Shown: positions 1-6,106, counted from the first letter of the stretch. The stretch: 6,106 nucleotides of DNA from Campylobacterota bacterium (GCA_011372825.1 DSAK01000043.1:1-6106), one strand, 5' to 3'. Translations and numbers: made by a program. Notes: generated from the sequence alone by a model not told the origin.

Positions 1-858
1 AAAAAGTGTCAAGTTTTTCTCAATGATACCAAAGTAATAAAAGCCCGTATATTTGGAGAAAAAACTACTGGAGGCAAGGTGGAAGTCTTCCTCAATAAAC
101 CACTACCTAATTCACTTTTTTTAGTACTTATTCGTGGAAAAGTTGCAGTTGGGACAAAAATCACTTTTGGTGCCAACACCTATGCGATAGTCCAAGCACT
201 TCACGATGATGGAACGCGAACTGTCTCATTTTGGCAAGGAGAGAAACTCCTTGATTTCCAAAATCTCATAGATATACTTGAGCAAATAGGACATGTCCCT
301 CTTCCACCCTATATCCAGCGACAAGACACAATCCAAGACGAGACTAACTATCAAACCCTATTTGCCAAAGAGACAGGAGCAGTTGCAGCTCCAACGGCAT
401 CTTTGCATTTTACCCCCCAACTACTCCAAAAACTAAAAGAGAGGCACTCTACCTTTACACTAACGCTCCATGTTGGAGCAGGAACATTTAAACCAGTAGA
501 TACCGATATCATCACAAATCACCCTATGCATACTGAGAGATTTTATATCCCTCATGAGGCAATTGAAGCAATTGAAACAAAAGCTCCCATACTAGCTATA
601 GGAACAACAGTTACTCGAACTATAGAATACTATGCTCGCACTAAAATAAGCTCAGGTGAATGTAATCTCTTTTTACATCCACACAACAAACCCCTAAGGG
701 TAAATCATCTCTTGACCAATTTTCATCTACCAAAAAGTACACTTATAATGCTTGTAAGCTCTTTTATAGGCAGAGAAGAGACCCTTAGGCTCTATGATAT
801 TGCTATCAAGAAAAATTATAGATTTTTTTCCTATGGAGATGGGATGTTAATCTTGTAA
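1..858 (+). CDS. queA: S-adenosylmethionine:tRNA ribosyltransferase-isomerase QueA, 5'-truncated by window edge
   Basis: QueA transfers and isomerises the ribosyl part of S-adenosylmethionine onto 7-aminomethyl-7-deazaguanine at the tRNA wobble position, giving epoxyqueuosine in the cytoplasm. The frame is open from base 1 and shows 285 residues before TAA. It begins with NDTKVIKARIFG (visible residues 8-19), the family's NDTRVIPARLFG motif. The GTG at 79 is therefore an internal valine, not the start; about 55 N-terminal residues lie off the left edge, compared with about 340-356 for the whole family. Further signatures are PLPPYI (100-105), GAVAAPTASLHFT (126-138), HVGAGTFKPV (157-166), GTTVTRTIE, and TNFHLPKSTL (239-248). 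The C-terminus ends soon after SYGDGML, where the family usually has GDAM; a glycine there is a mild change. The frame is intact, so the gene looks functional. It shares the strand of the next gene, 44 bp downstream, but that gene appears to have its own promoter. Confidence 0.96.
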   Translation, partial: KKCQVFLNDTKVIKARIFGEKTTGGKVEVFLNKPLPNSLFLVLIRGKVAVGTKITFGANTYAIVQALHDDGTRTVSFWQGEKLLDFQNLIDILEQIGHVPLPPYIQRQDTIQDETNYQTLFAKETGAVAAPTASLHFTPQLLQKLKERHSTFTLTLHVGAGTFKPVDTDIITNHPMHTERFYIPHEAIEAIETKAPILAIGTTVTRTIEYYARTKISSGECNLFLHPHNKPLRVNHLLTNFHLPKSTLIMLVSSFIGREETLRLYDIAIKKNYRFFSYGDGMLIL

Positions 859-881
859 TTAAAATAATTATATGTTATAAT
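853..881 (+). promoter_or_regulatory. Predicted sigma-70 promoter of the NlpC/P60-SPOR gene
   Basis: A perfect extended -10, TGTTATAAT, sits at 873-881 (TG at 873-874, TATAAT at 876-881). Exactly 17 bp upstream is TTGTAA (853-858), a 4/6 match to TTGACA, formed by the last Leu codon and the stop codon of queA. Transcription would start near 888, leaving a leader of about 15 nt. That leader contains AAAGG (888-892), a plausible Shine-Dalgarno 10 nt before the ATG at 903. The match is seen in the sequence; activity is inferred. Confidence 0.7.
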
Positions 882-902
882 ATCAAAAAAGGTGTTATAG
901 AA

Positions 903-1823
903 ATGTCTAAAATCTATATAGCAATTACCATTATTTTTACTAGCTTTTTACTCACTGGCTGTTCAAGCAAAAAACCTATTGCCACAAAACCAAACCCCTA
1001 TCCAAAGAATCCAAACTATGCCATCATAAAACCTAAGCCCGAATTTAAACCTAGCAAAAAAAATCTTGCTAAAATGGTCAAAAAACTTGAAGGCAAACCA
1101 TATGTTTGGGCAGAAGAGGGGCCTGAATGTTTTGACTGCTCTGGATACACCTATTATATGTTTGGCAAAATGGGGATAGAAATTCCACGTGTTGCAAGAG
1201 CTCAGATAAAATCTGGACTTCCGGTTAATGTAAATGAACTAAAATATGGTGATTTAATCTTTTTTGATACAACAAAAAACAAATCAGGCAAAATTACACA
1301 TGTAGGTATGTATCTTAAAGATGGCTGGTTTACTCATGCAAGCACCACAAAACATGAAGTAAGAAAAGACAATCTATATACCAATGCATATTACAAAGAT
1401 AGATACAGAGGTGCTAGACGCTACCTTGGTGTCACCCAAGAGCAAATATATCTCGCACAAAGACAAAAGCCTATTGCTAAGCAGCCAACAACTCGTATAG
1501 CAAAAGCAAGGCCAACTACCACTCCAAAAGTAGCCAAAGCTCCGGTATCACAAACAAGCAAAGTAGCCAAAGCTCCGGTATCACAAACAAACAAACAAGG
1601 TTATTATGTCCAATTAGGATCTTTTTCGAAACAGCCCCACTCTACACTACTTAACAAGATAAAGCAACAAGGGTATGGCTACACACTTATGCCGACACCA
1701 AATACTCAAGCTTCTAAGCTTCTCATTGGTCCATTCGCCAATAGAAATGACGCCAACAACACCCTTGCGTCTGTCAAAAAAAATATCATAAAAGATGCTT
1801 TTGTCACCAAAATATCTTCATAA
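903..1823 (+). CDS. NlpC/P60 peptidoglycan endopeptidase lipoprotein with C-terminal SPOR domain
   Basis: Predicted cell-wall hydrolase of 306 residues. NlpC/P60 enzymes are cysteine peptidases that cut stem-peptide bonds in peptidoglycan, typically D-Glu-diaminopimelate. Domains in order: a lipoprotein signal with hydrophobic core at residues 4-17 and lipobox LTGC, lipidated Cys20; a Pro/Lys-rich spacer (about 24-52); NlpC/P60 domain (about 53-175) with nucleophile Cys79 in FDCSG, His133 in ITHVG and a third polar residue, probably His145 in THAS; a Lys/Ala/Pro/Thr-rich linker (about 185-232) with an 11-residue tandem repeat; and a SPOR domain (about 233-302) starting GYYVQLGSF and containing LLIGPFANRNDA. 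SPOR domains bind glycan strands stripped of stem peptides, as found at division sites, so septal localisation is a reasonable inference. Ser at the position after the lipidated Cys favours the outer membrane. Cys76 lies three residues before the nucleophile. The ATG is supported by the AAAGG at 888-892 and by the signal peptide starting at once. Confidence 0.92.
   Translation: MSKIYIAITIIFTSFLLTGCSSKKPIATKPNPYPKNPNYAIIKPKPEFKPSKKNLAKMVKKLEGKPYVWAEEGPECFDCSGYTYYMFGKMGIEIPRVARAQIKSGLPVNVNELKYGDLIFFDTTKNKSGKITHVGMYLKDGWFTHASTTKHEVRKDNLYTNAYYKDRYRGARRYLGVTQEQIYLAQRQKPIAKQPTTRIAKARPTTTPKVAKAPVSQTSKVAKAPVSQTNKQGYYVQLGSFSKQPHSTLLNKIKQQGYGYTLMPTPNTQASKLLIGPFANRNDANNTLASVKKNIIKDAFVTKISS
1528..1593 (+). 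repeat. 33-bp tandem duplication in the linker coding sequence
   Basis: Two adjacent 33-bp units (1528-1560 and 1561-1593) differ at a single base (G at 1558, A at 1591). They encode the 11-residue unit KVAKAPVSQT followed by Ser, then the same followed by Asn. The near identity at DNA level points to a recent in-frame duplication. It lengthens the flexible linker between the NlpC/P60 and SPOR domains without disturbing either fold. Confidence 0.93.
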
Positions 1824-1931
1824 CTCTTCAAAACTATTAGAAGAGTTATGGCATCTTGAAAGATTCGGCAATCTCCAAAATATCATTTTTTCTCCATAGA
1901 CATATATAGCTACATCAAGCAATCCTTTCAT
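1818..1931 (-). other. Weak 37-codon ORF in the intergenic gap, possible gene remnant
   Basis: An ATG at 1931-1929 opens 37 codons ending in TGA at 1820-1818; the frame is open back to 1958, where a TAA closes it. The translation starts MKGLLDVAIYVYGEKM and has a protein-like mix of residues, but I recognise no family. There is no well-spaced Shine-Dalgarno: AGAGG lies only 2 nt from the ATG. Its 3' end overlaps the stem-loop and the end of the hydrolase gene. It may be a decayed fragment or chance. Nothing else in the 200-bp gap between the hydrolase and ruvX looks coding. Confidence 0.12.
1819..1850 (+). terminator. Stem-loop across the stop codon, possible terminator
   Basis: CATAACTCTTC (1819-1829) and GAAGAGTTATG (1840-1850) are a perfect 11-bp inverted repeat around a 10-nt loop. 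The left arm includes the TAA stop (1821-1823) of the hydrolase gene. No T-run follows on either strand, so this is not a classical intrinsic terminator. It could instead stabilise the mRNA 3' end or act with Rho. The structure is seen; the function is uncertain. Confidence 0.4.
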
Positions 1932-1951
1932 TGCCTCTAGTGTAAGACCTA

Positions 1952-1980
1952 TGTCATTTTATCGCAAATAACAAATGACA
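1952..1980. repeat. Inverted repeat upstream of the ruvX promoter
   Basis: TGTCATTT (1952-1959) and AAATGACA (1973-1980) are perfect 8-bp inverted arms around 13 bp. The element is centred about 58 bp upstream of the predicted ruvX transcription start, a distance compatible with an activator or repressor site, but also with a small transcript hairpin or chance in AT-rich DNA. No known operator consensus is recognised. Confidence 0.3.
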
Positions 1981-2008
1981 AATACACTTACGCATAGTAA
2001 CAAAATGG

Positions 2009-2017
2009 TGTTATAAT
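2009..2017 (+). promoter_or_regulatory. Predicted extended -10 promoter of ruvX
   Basis: A perfect TGTTATAAT lies at 2009-2017 (TG at 2009-2010, TATAAT at 2012-2017), the same nine bases as the promoter of the preceding gene. At -35 spacing there is no clear hexamer (TTACGC at 1988-1993 is poor). That fits the sigma-70 promoters of Campylobacterota, which rely on the extended -10. With TATAAT ending at -7, position +1 is 2024, the A of the ruvX ATG, so the message may be leaderless. Confidence 0.65.
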
Positions 2018-2023
2018 ACAACA

Positions 2024-2419
2024 ATGAAATTAGCAAGCATAGATATAGGACTCAAGCGGATAGGAATCGCTATTTGCCTAGATGGAAAAATCGTCTTACC
2101 ACAAAATGCCATATTGAGACAAAACAGAAATCAAGCAGCAAATGATGTCAAAAAATTTCTCCTTGATTGGGAGATAGAAAAACTCATTGTTGGACTACCA
2201 AAAGATGGCACTAGTAGTGAAGAAATGCAAAGGAGAATCAAACACTTTGTCTCCTTGCTTAAACTTGATAACACTATAGAGATAGCCTATCAAGATGAAC
2301 AAAACACTTCATTTGAAGCCAAAGAGAAAAGTAGCGGTGTTTTCCGCCACAAAAAAGATGGCAGACTCGACTCCATAGCTGCAAGTATCATCTTAGAGAG
2401 ATACTTAGGGCTTTTATGA
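2024..2419 (+). CDS. ruvX: Putative pre-16S rRNA nuclease / Holliday junction resolvase RuvX (YqgF)
   Basis: A 131-residue RNase H-fold nuclease of the YqgF/RuvX family, which is usually 130-150 residues, so complete. In E. coli, YqgF is linked to maturation of the 16S rRNA 5' end; the resolvase name comes from structural similarity to RuvC. Acidic active-site positions are present: Asp7 in IDIGLKRIGIA (6-16), the Asp91-Glu92 pair in YQDEQNTS (the family's DER-TS strand, here with Gln93 instead of Arg), and Asp116 in RLDSIAASIILERYL (114-128). The GLPK motif is at 57-60. The ATG is the only sensible start: the first motif Asp is at its usual position and no start codon lies in frame nearby upstream. 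No good Shine-Dalgarno precedes it; GGTG at 2007-2010 is 13 nt away and overlaps the promoter. Its last six bases overlap the end of the convergent RND gene. Confidence 0.94.
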   Translation: MKLASIDIGLKRIGIAICLDGKIVLPQNAILRQNRNQAANDVKKFLLDWEIEKLIVGLPKDGTSSEEMQRRIKHFVSLLKLDNTIEIAYQDEQNTSFEAKEKSSGVFRHKKDGRLDSIAASIILERYLGLL

Positions 2420-5400
2420 GACCTTTGGTCTTTCATACCATTTCCTGAGCCAACTATCAAATGGATACATAATCTTGTAGATAGCAGGCACAACCAACAA
2501 TGTAAGCACCATAGAGCTTATAAGCCCTCCTATGATAGCAAGTGCCATAGGGGAGTTGGCCTCGTGTCCTGCACCTTGAGAAAATGCCAATGGTATCATA
2601 GCGCCAATTAGTGCAAAGGTAGTCATCAAGATAGGTCTAAGCCTCTTCTCTCCTGCTTCAATGAGCGCCTCATTGATATCTTTTCCATCGGCAATCGCTC
2701 TATTTGCAAAATCGACAACCAAGATAGCATTTTTTCCCACCATACCTAAAAGCAAGATAATCCCAATCATAACAAAAATGCTAAAATTGCTTCCTCCTAG
2801 ATAGAGTGCTACAACAACTCCTGCAAAAGATAGTGGCATTGCAACCATGATAATAAATGGCTGAATAAACGACTCATAAAGTGCTGCTAATATAAGATAG
2901 ATAAGCAATAATGCCAATATCACAGCTGCTCCAAATGCTGCTCCAGCATCTTCCATGTTTTCGACATCACCTGCAAAAGTGTAGCTATAGCCTTGCGGAA
3001 CTATCTCTTGAAGTTTTGGCTCAAGCTCTTCTAAAAGACTTTGCAAATCAATCCCAAAGACTCCTGATACAACGGTGATTTGCCTACTTCTATCATACCT
3101 ATTGATAGATTTCATAGAGTAGGTTTTACGAATATCTACAACACTATCTATCGTAACTAACTCGCCGTTACTTTTTCGAACTTCCAATTTTTTGAGATCA
3201 TCGATACTCTCTCTGTATCTATCTTCTAAACGAAGTGTGATATCAAACTCTTTGCCATTGTCTTCAAAAAACGATATAGGGTTATCGCTTGAGTATGCAC
3301 TCTTGAGAACTGAAGCAATTTGAGCAACATCAATGCCGAGTCTTTGTGCTTTGTCTCGTTGGATTGTCACTTCAATCTCAGGATTTGCATCATCAAACTC
3401 CCTTGATATTCCAACTAAGCCTTCGATTTCCCCCATTATAGCCATCGCTTTTTGGGTCACCTCATTAAGTGTTTCTAAACTACTTCCTGTAAAAATTATC
3501 TGCAATGGTGCCTGACTTCCGTCCATGTCAAAAGGTGAAATCTCTTCAACTGTTACACTCATGTTAGGCATTTCACCAAAAAGTTTAGAATATTCAAAAA
3601 CTAAATCCTCTTGTGTTTTTTGTCGTTCTTTGACGGGTTTAAGCTTGACATATATCCTAGCTTTATGAGACTCTTTTGCACTGTTGTACCCAACACTCAA
3701 AATGGTGTATTCTACATTCTGATCCTCTTCAAGTCTCTTGACAAGTGGCAAGGCCATCTCTTTTGTGGTTTGAACGTTTGTTTCAGGAGGCGTTTGAATA
3801 AACACTTGAAATTCTCTATTGTCTTCCATCGGGAGAAACACCATCCCGACATTTAGACGCGTTGAGAGGATCAATAGCAAAACCACCCCCACTATCACAA
3901 GGTACTTGTATCTCAAAACATACCCTAGAAGTTTTGAGTAACTTTTCTCAAGCTTTTGAAATAGTGGCTCTGTTTTGTGGTAAAATTTGCTCTCACTTGC
4001 ATTTAAAAATCTAGCAGAAAGTGTCGGGATAAGCATCACTGCAACAAGAAATGATATAACAACTCCAGAAGCAACTGTCATAGCAAAAGAGTTAAAAAAC
4101 ATACCAACTATACCGTCCATAAAAGCAACAGGGATAAATACAGAAAGTAGAACAGCTGAAATTGCCATTACCGAAAATGCTATTTCGGCTATTCCATCGA
4201 GTGATGCTTTGAATGGTTCTGCCCCCTCTTCAATTTTTTTTGTGATATTTTCTATGACAATGATAGCATCATCGATAAATATCCCGATTGCTAAAGTGAG
4301 TCCAATGAGGGTAAGTTTATTGAAGTCATAACCTAGCCAATTTATTACTGCAAATGTCCCAATGATCGATGTTGGTAAAGATAGAGCTGATATTATAGTA
4401 GTGCGAACGTTTCTTAAAAAAAGAAAAACGATAATAACAGCTAGTATCGCACCATAAAGTAGATCAAACTTGACATTGTCTATATTGACCAATATTTTCT
4501 CTGATTGATCACCTATGAGCTGAAGCTCAAGTTTGTCTCCTGCTAGCTCTAAAAAAGTTGGCATCTGCTCATAAACACTCTTGATGATATCTAGTGTGTT
4601 TTCGCCTGACATCTTCTTGACTTCCAATGCAACTCCAACTTTTCCATCATACTCAGAGTAGCTCTCTATATCGCTTAGTCCATCTTCTACTCTAGCAATA
4701 TCGCCCAAACGCACCCCTGGCAAAACTAAAAGCTCTTTTAGTTGCTCTATAGTTGATGCATCTCCTTTGGTTTTGAGAGTTATCTCCTCTTTTTGGTTTA
4801 CAATCTTCCCTGCCCCCATGGCTAAGTTGAGGTTTTGTATCTTTCTTTCTAAATCAAGTGTTGTTAGGTTGTACTTTTTAAGCAAAAAAGGATTTACAAA
4901 TACCCTTATTTCTCTCTCTTGAAACCCAACTATATTGACTGCACCAACTCCTTTTAGTCGTTGAAGTCGTGGCTTTAGCTGCTCATCTGCAAACCTCATC
5001 ATTGCTGGTATATCACCATCTTTACTAGCAACAAACAAAGTGATAACAGTACCTGATTCGCCCAATTTTTGCACTATTGGCTTCTCAACCTCTTGAGGCA
5101 ACATCAATGAGCCTATTTTATCCCTTACATCATTAGTGGCTTCGTTTAAATCTTTTTCCAAATCAAACTGTATAGTAACTACACTAAATCCACTATAGCT
5201 TGTTGAAAATAGCTTATCTATGCCATCAATTCCACTAACTGCCTCTTCTATAACATCAGTTACTTTACTCTCTACAGTTGATACATCAGCCCCACTATAA
5301 ACTGTCTGGATTGTGACCAAAGGAAAATCAACTTGTGGAAAAAGATTGACAGGCATAGTCCTAAAGGAGATGATACCAAAAACTATAAATGTCATAACCC

Positions 5401-5443
5401 CCATTATTATCGTAATGGGTCGATTAATGGCAAACTTATACAT
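2414..5443 (-). CDS. RND-family (HAE1/AcrB-type) efflux pump, inner-membrane subunit
   Basis: Proton-driven exporter subunit of a tripartite RND system, 1009 residues, complete. It has the duplicated RND layout: TM1 (about 10-28), first periplasmic porter loop (about 30-325), TM2-TM6 (about 327-473), TM7 (about 513-530), second porter loop (about 532-835), and TM8-TM12 (about 836-989). The proton-relay residues of AcrB are all present: Asp391-Asp392 in GIFIDDAIIVIENI (= D407/D408), Lys904 in VGKNAILVV (= K940), Arg934 and Thr941 in RLRPILMTT (= R971, T978). This marks an active hydrophobe/amphiphile exporter rather than a metal (CusA) or SecDF type. The length is nearer the shorter Campylobacter pump CmeF (about 1005) than AcrB/CmeB (about 1040-1050), but substrate and orthology cannot be read from the sequence. 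The ATG directly follows the TAG of the adaptor gene with no gap, and AGGA (5453-5450) lies inside the adaptor's last codons, so translation is probably coupled. Confidence 0.96.
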   Translation of the reverse strand: MYKFAINRPITIIMGVMTFIVFGIISFRTMPVNLFPQVDFPLVTIQTVYSGADVSTVESKVTDVIEEAVSGIDGIDKLFSTSYSGFSVVTIQFDLEKDLNEATNDVRDKIGSLMLPQEVEKPIVQKLGESGTVITLFVASKDGDIPAMMRFADEQLKPRLQRLKGVGAVNIVGFQEREIRVFVNPFLLKKYNLTTLDLERKIQNLNLAMGAGKIVNQKEEITLKTKGDASTIEQLKELLVLPGVRLGDIARVEDGLSDIESYSEYDGKVGVALEVKKMSGENTLDIIKSVYEQMPTFLELAGDKLELQLIGDQSEKILVNIDNVKFDLLYGAILAVIIVFLFLRNVRTTIISALSLPTSIIGTFAVINWLGYDFNKLTLIGLTLAIGIFIDDAIIVIENITKKIEEGAEPFKASLDGIAEIAFSVMAISAVLLSVFIPVAFMDGIVGMFFNSFAMTVASGVVISFLVAVMLIPTLSARFLNASESKFYHKTEPLFQKLEKSYSKLLGYVLRYKYLVIVGVVLLLILSTRLNVGMVFLPMEDNREFQVFIQTPPETNVQTTKEMALPLVKRLEEDQNVEYTILSVGYNSAKESHKARIYVKLKPVKERQKTQEDLVFEYSKLFGEMPNMSVTVEEISPFDMDGSQAPLQIIFTGSSLETLNEVTQKAMAIMGEIEGLVGISREFDDANPEIEVTIQRDKAQRLGIDVAQIASVLKSAYSSDNPISFFEDNGKEFDITLRLEDRYRESIDDLKKLEVRKSNGELVTIDSVVDIRKTYSMKSINRYDRSRQITVVSGVFGIDLQSLLEELEPKLQEIVPQGYSYTFAGDVENMEDAGAAFGAAVILALLLIYLILAALYESFIQPFIIMVAMPLSFAGVVVALYLGGSNFSIFVMIGIILLLGMVGKNAILVVDFANRAIADGKDINEALIEAGEKRLRPILMTTFALIGAMIPLAFSQGAGHEANSPMALAIIGGLISSMVLTLLVVPAIYKIMYPFDSWLRKWYERPKVS

Positions 5444-6106
5444 CTATTGTCCTGCCTTGATAGTACCCGTTCCAAAGAGTCCTGAGGCAAGACCCTCCAC
5501 TTCAACTTCAGCCCCTATGGTTCTAGAGGTTATATCAATTGCAGGATAGATTTTAGATATCGTTCCATTGTACTCTTGATTGCTTCCATCTAACCTATAG
5601 ACAAATCTATCTCCGACTTTGACACTATTGTAGTATTTTGAATCAAATTTTAAAACCAATTTCATATTATCCAAAGAGTGTATACCAAAAGCATGAGAGC
5701 CTAATTGTCCAGTGACAACATCACCAACCTCAATCCCCTTTGAAACTATAGTTCCATCAAATGGGGCTTTTAGAATCGTCTTGTCTAATAGTGCTTCCTG
5801 GTAGCTAAGTTGTGCTTTTGCTGTCTCATAAGCACGAGCAAATTGATCAAGCTGTGCGGGGTTTATATACTTTTTTACTTGCTTTTGTCTGTCGTAATCT
5901 TTTTTTGCATATCTAAGGGCCACTCTTGCATTTTCCCTCAATGCTTCTAAGTCCTTATTGTCAAGAACCGCTAAAATATCCCCTTTTTTGACTTTGTCTC
6001 CGATATCAAAAAAGATCTCTTTTACAATACCACTAGTACTAAATCCTAGCTGCGCCTCTTGGTCTGCCTTGACATCAAAAGTGGCATAAATATCTTGTGC
6101 GTTTAG
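5444..6106 (-). CDS. RND efflux periplasmic adaptor (membrane fusion protein), N-terminus cut by window edge
   Basis: Periplasmic adaptor that links the RND pump to an outer-membrane channel. The frame is open to the right edge, giving 220 residues; a TTG at 5941 could be taken as a start but is an internal Leu, since half of the lipoyl domain lies upstream of it. Visible order: LNAQDIYATFDV (1-12), where LNA followed by Gln resembles the end of a signal-peptidase I signal; first lipoyl half with GFSTSGIVKEI and DIGDKVKKGDILAVLDN (about 21-50); short alpha-helical hairpin (about 53-105); second lipoyl half with LKAPFDGTIVSKGIEVGD (about 112-129); beta-barrel (about 147-205). The protein stops just after the point where adaptors usually read LxPGMF, here SGLFGTGTI, and lacks the usual C-terminal membrane-proximal domain. 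Total length is probably about 235-245, against 350-400 for AcrA/MexA. It lies upstream of the pump gene with zero spacing. The promoter and any channel gene are outside the window. Confidence 0.92.
   Translation of the reverse strand, partial: LNAQDIYATFDVKADQEAQLGFSTSGIVKEIFFDIGDKVKKGDILAVLDNKDLEALRENARVALRYAKKDYDRQKQVKKYINPAQLDQFARAYETAKAQLSYQEALLDKTILKAPFDGTIVSKGIEVGDVVTGQLGSHAFGIHSLDNMKLVLKFDSKYYNSVKVGDRFVYRLDGSNQEYNGTISKIYPAIDITSRTIGAEVEVEGLASGLFGTGTIKAGQ
5450..5453 (-). promoter_or_regulatory. Shine-Dalgarno of the RND pump gene inside the adaptor end
   Basis: On the minus strand AGGA stands 6 nt before the pump ATG (5443-5441), within the last codons of the adaptor. The adaptor TAG (5446-5444) and the pump ATG are directly adjacent, the usual arrangement for termination-reinitiation coupling. 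This supports the chosen pump start. Confidence 0.7.

Noticed and set aside
79..81. GTG at 79 as the start of queA
   Set aside because: The frame is open to base 1 and the upstream codons encode the conserved NDTKVIKARIFG segment, so this is an internal valine.
559..576. GCAATTGAA repeated twice in queA
   Set aside because: A nine-base repeat encoding AIEAIE in a helix; ordinary coding redundancy.
893..901. Second extended -10-like sequence TGTTATAGA just before the hydrolase ATG
   Set aside because: It would start transcription inside the gene; the upstream TGTTATAAT with a spaced -35 is better.
2383..2406. Hairpin AAGTATC/GATACTT near the end of ruvX as a terminator
   Set aside because: Seven AT-rich pairs with a 10-nt loop and only TTTT at some distance; it also encodes the conserved C-terminus, so chance is likely.
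2419..2433. Small hairpin AGACC-TTT-GGTCT followed by TT as a ruvX terminator
   Set aside because: Five-bp stem and a tail of two or three T are too weak, and the bases encode the pump C-terminus.
2290..2493. 67-codon minus-strand frame over the end of ruvX and the RND gene
   Set aside because: Fully covered by two strongly supported genes in other frames, with no recognisable domain.
3333..4331. Plus-strand frames of 60, 81 and 114 codons inside the RND gene
   Set aside because: Antisense shadows of the pump coding sequence; their translations have no domain sense.
5313..5549. 78-codon plus-strand frame across the adaptor-pump junction
   Set aside because: Antisense to two clear genes; no ribosome site or recognisable product.
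5939..5941. TTG at 5941 as the start of the adaptor
   Set aside because: The frame continues to the window edge and encodes the first lipoyl half and what looks like the end of a signal peptide.

Overview
This 6.1 kb window is ordinary chromosomal DNA from a low-GC Gram-negative bacterium. The most likely group is Campylobacterota (Sulfurovum/Sulfurimonas-like). That placement is an inference from the AT-rich codon use, the TGnTATAAT-type promoters without a strong -35, and the style of the RND adaptor and QueA sequences; no marker gene fixes it.

Layout, left to right. On the + strand, the 3' part of queA (tRNA queuosine synthesis) enters from the left edge. It is followed by a lipoprotein that combines an NlpC/P60 peptidoglycan endopeptidase domain with a C-terminal SPOR domain. 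A 200-bp gap then carries two inverted repeats and, at its right end, a perfect extended -10 promoter. Next is ruvX (YqgF), an RNase H-fold nuclease. On the - strand, converging on ruvX with a 6-bp overlap of the two coding ends, lies a two-gene RND efflux operon. It reads from right to left: a compact periplasmic adaptor cut by the right edge, then a complete 1009-residue inner-membrane pump whose ATG directly follows the adaptor stop codon.

How the genes relate. The adaptor and the pump form one transport machine and are almost certainly translationally coupled. An outer-membrane TolC-type channel is not in the window and could lie upstream of the adaptor, beyond the right edge. queA, the cell-wall hydrolase and ruvX are functionally unrelated housekeeping genes. 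The hydrolase and ruvX each appear to have their own promoter.

I found no CRISPR array, transposase, phage gene, toxin-antitoxin pair or RNA gene, and nothing that looks like an undescribed multi-gene system. The points most worth a second look are the predicted leaderless (or nearly leaderless) ruvX transcript, the promoter of the hydrolase whose -35 is built from the end of queA, the lipobox-NlpC/P60-SPOR architecture with a recently duplicated linker, the unusually short adaptor, and the stem-loop that straddles the hydrolase stop codon.
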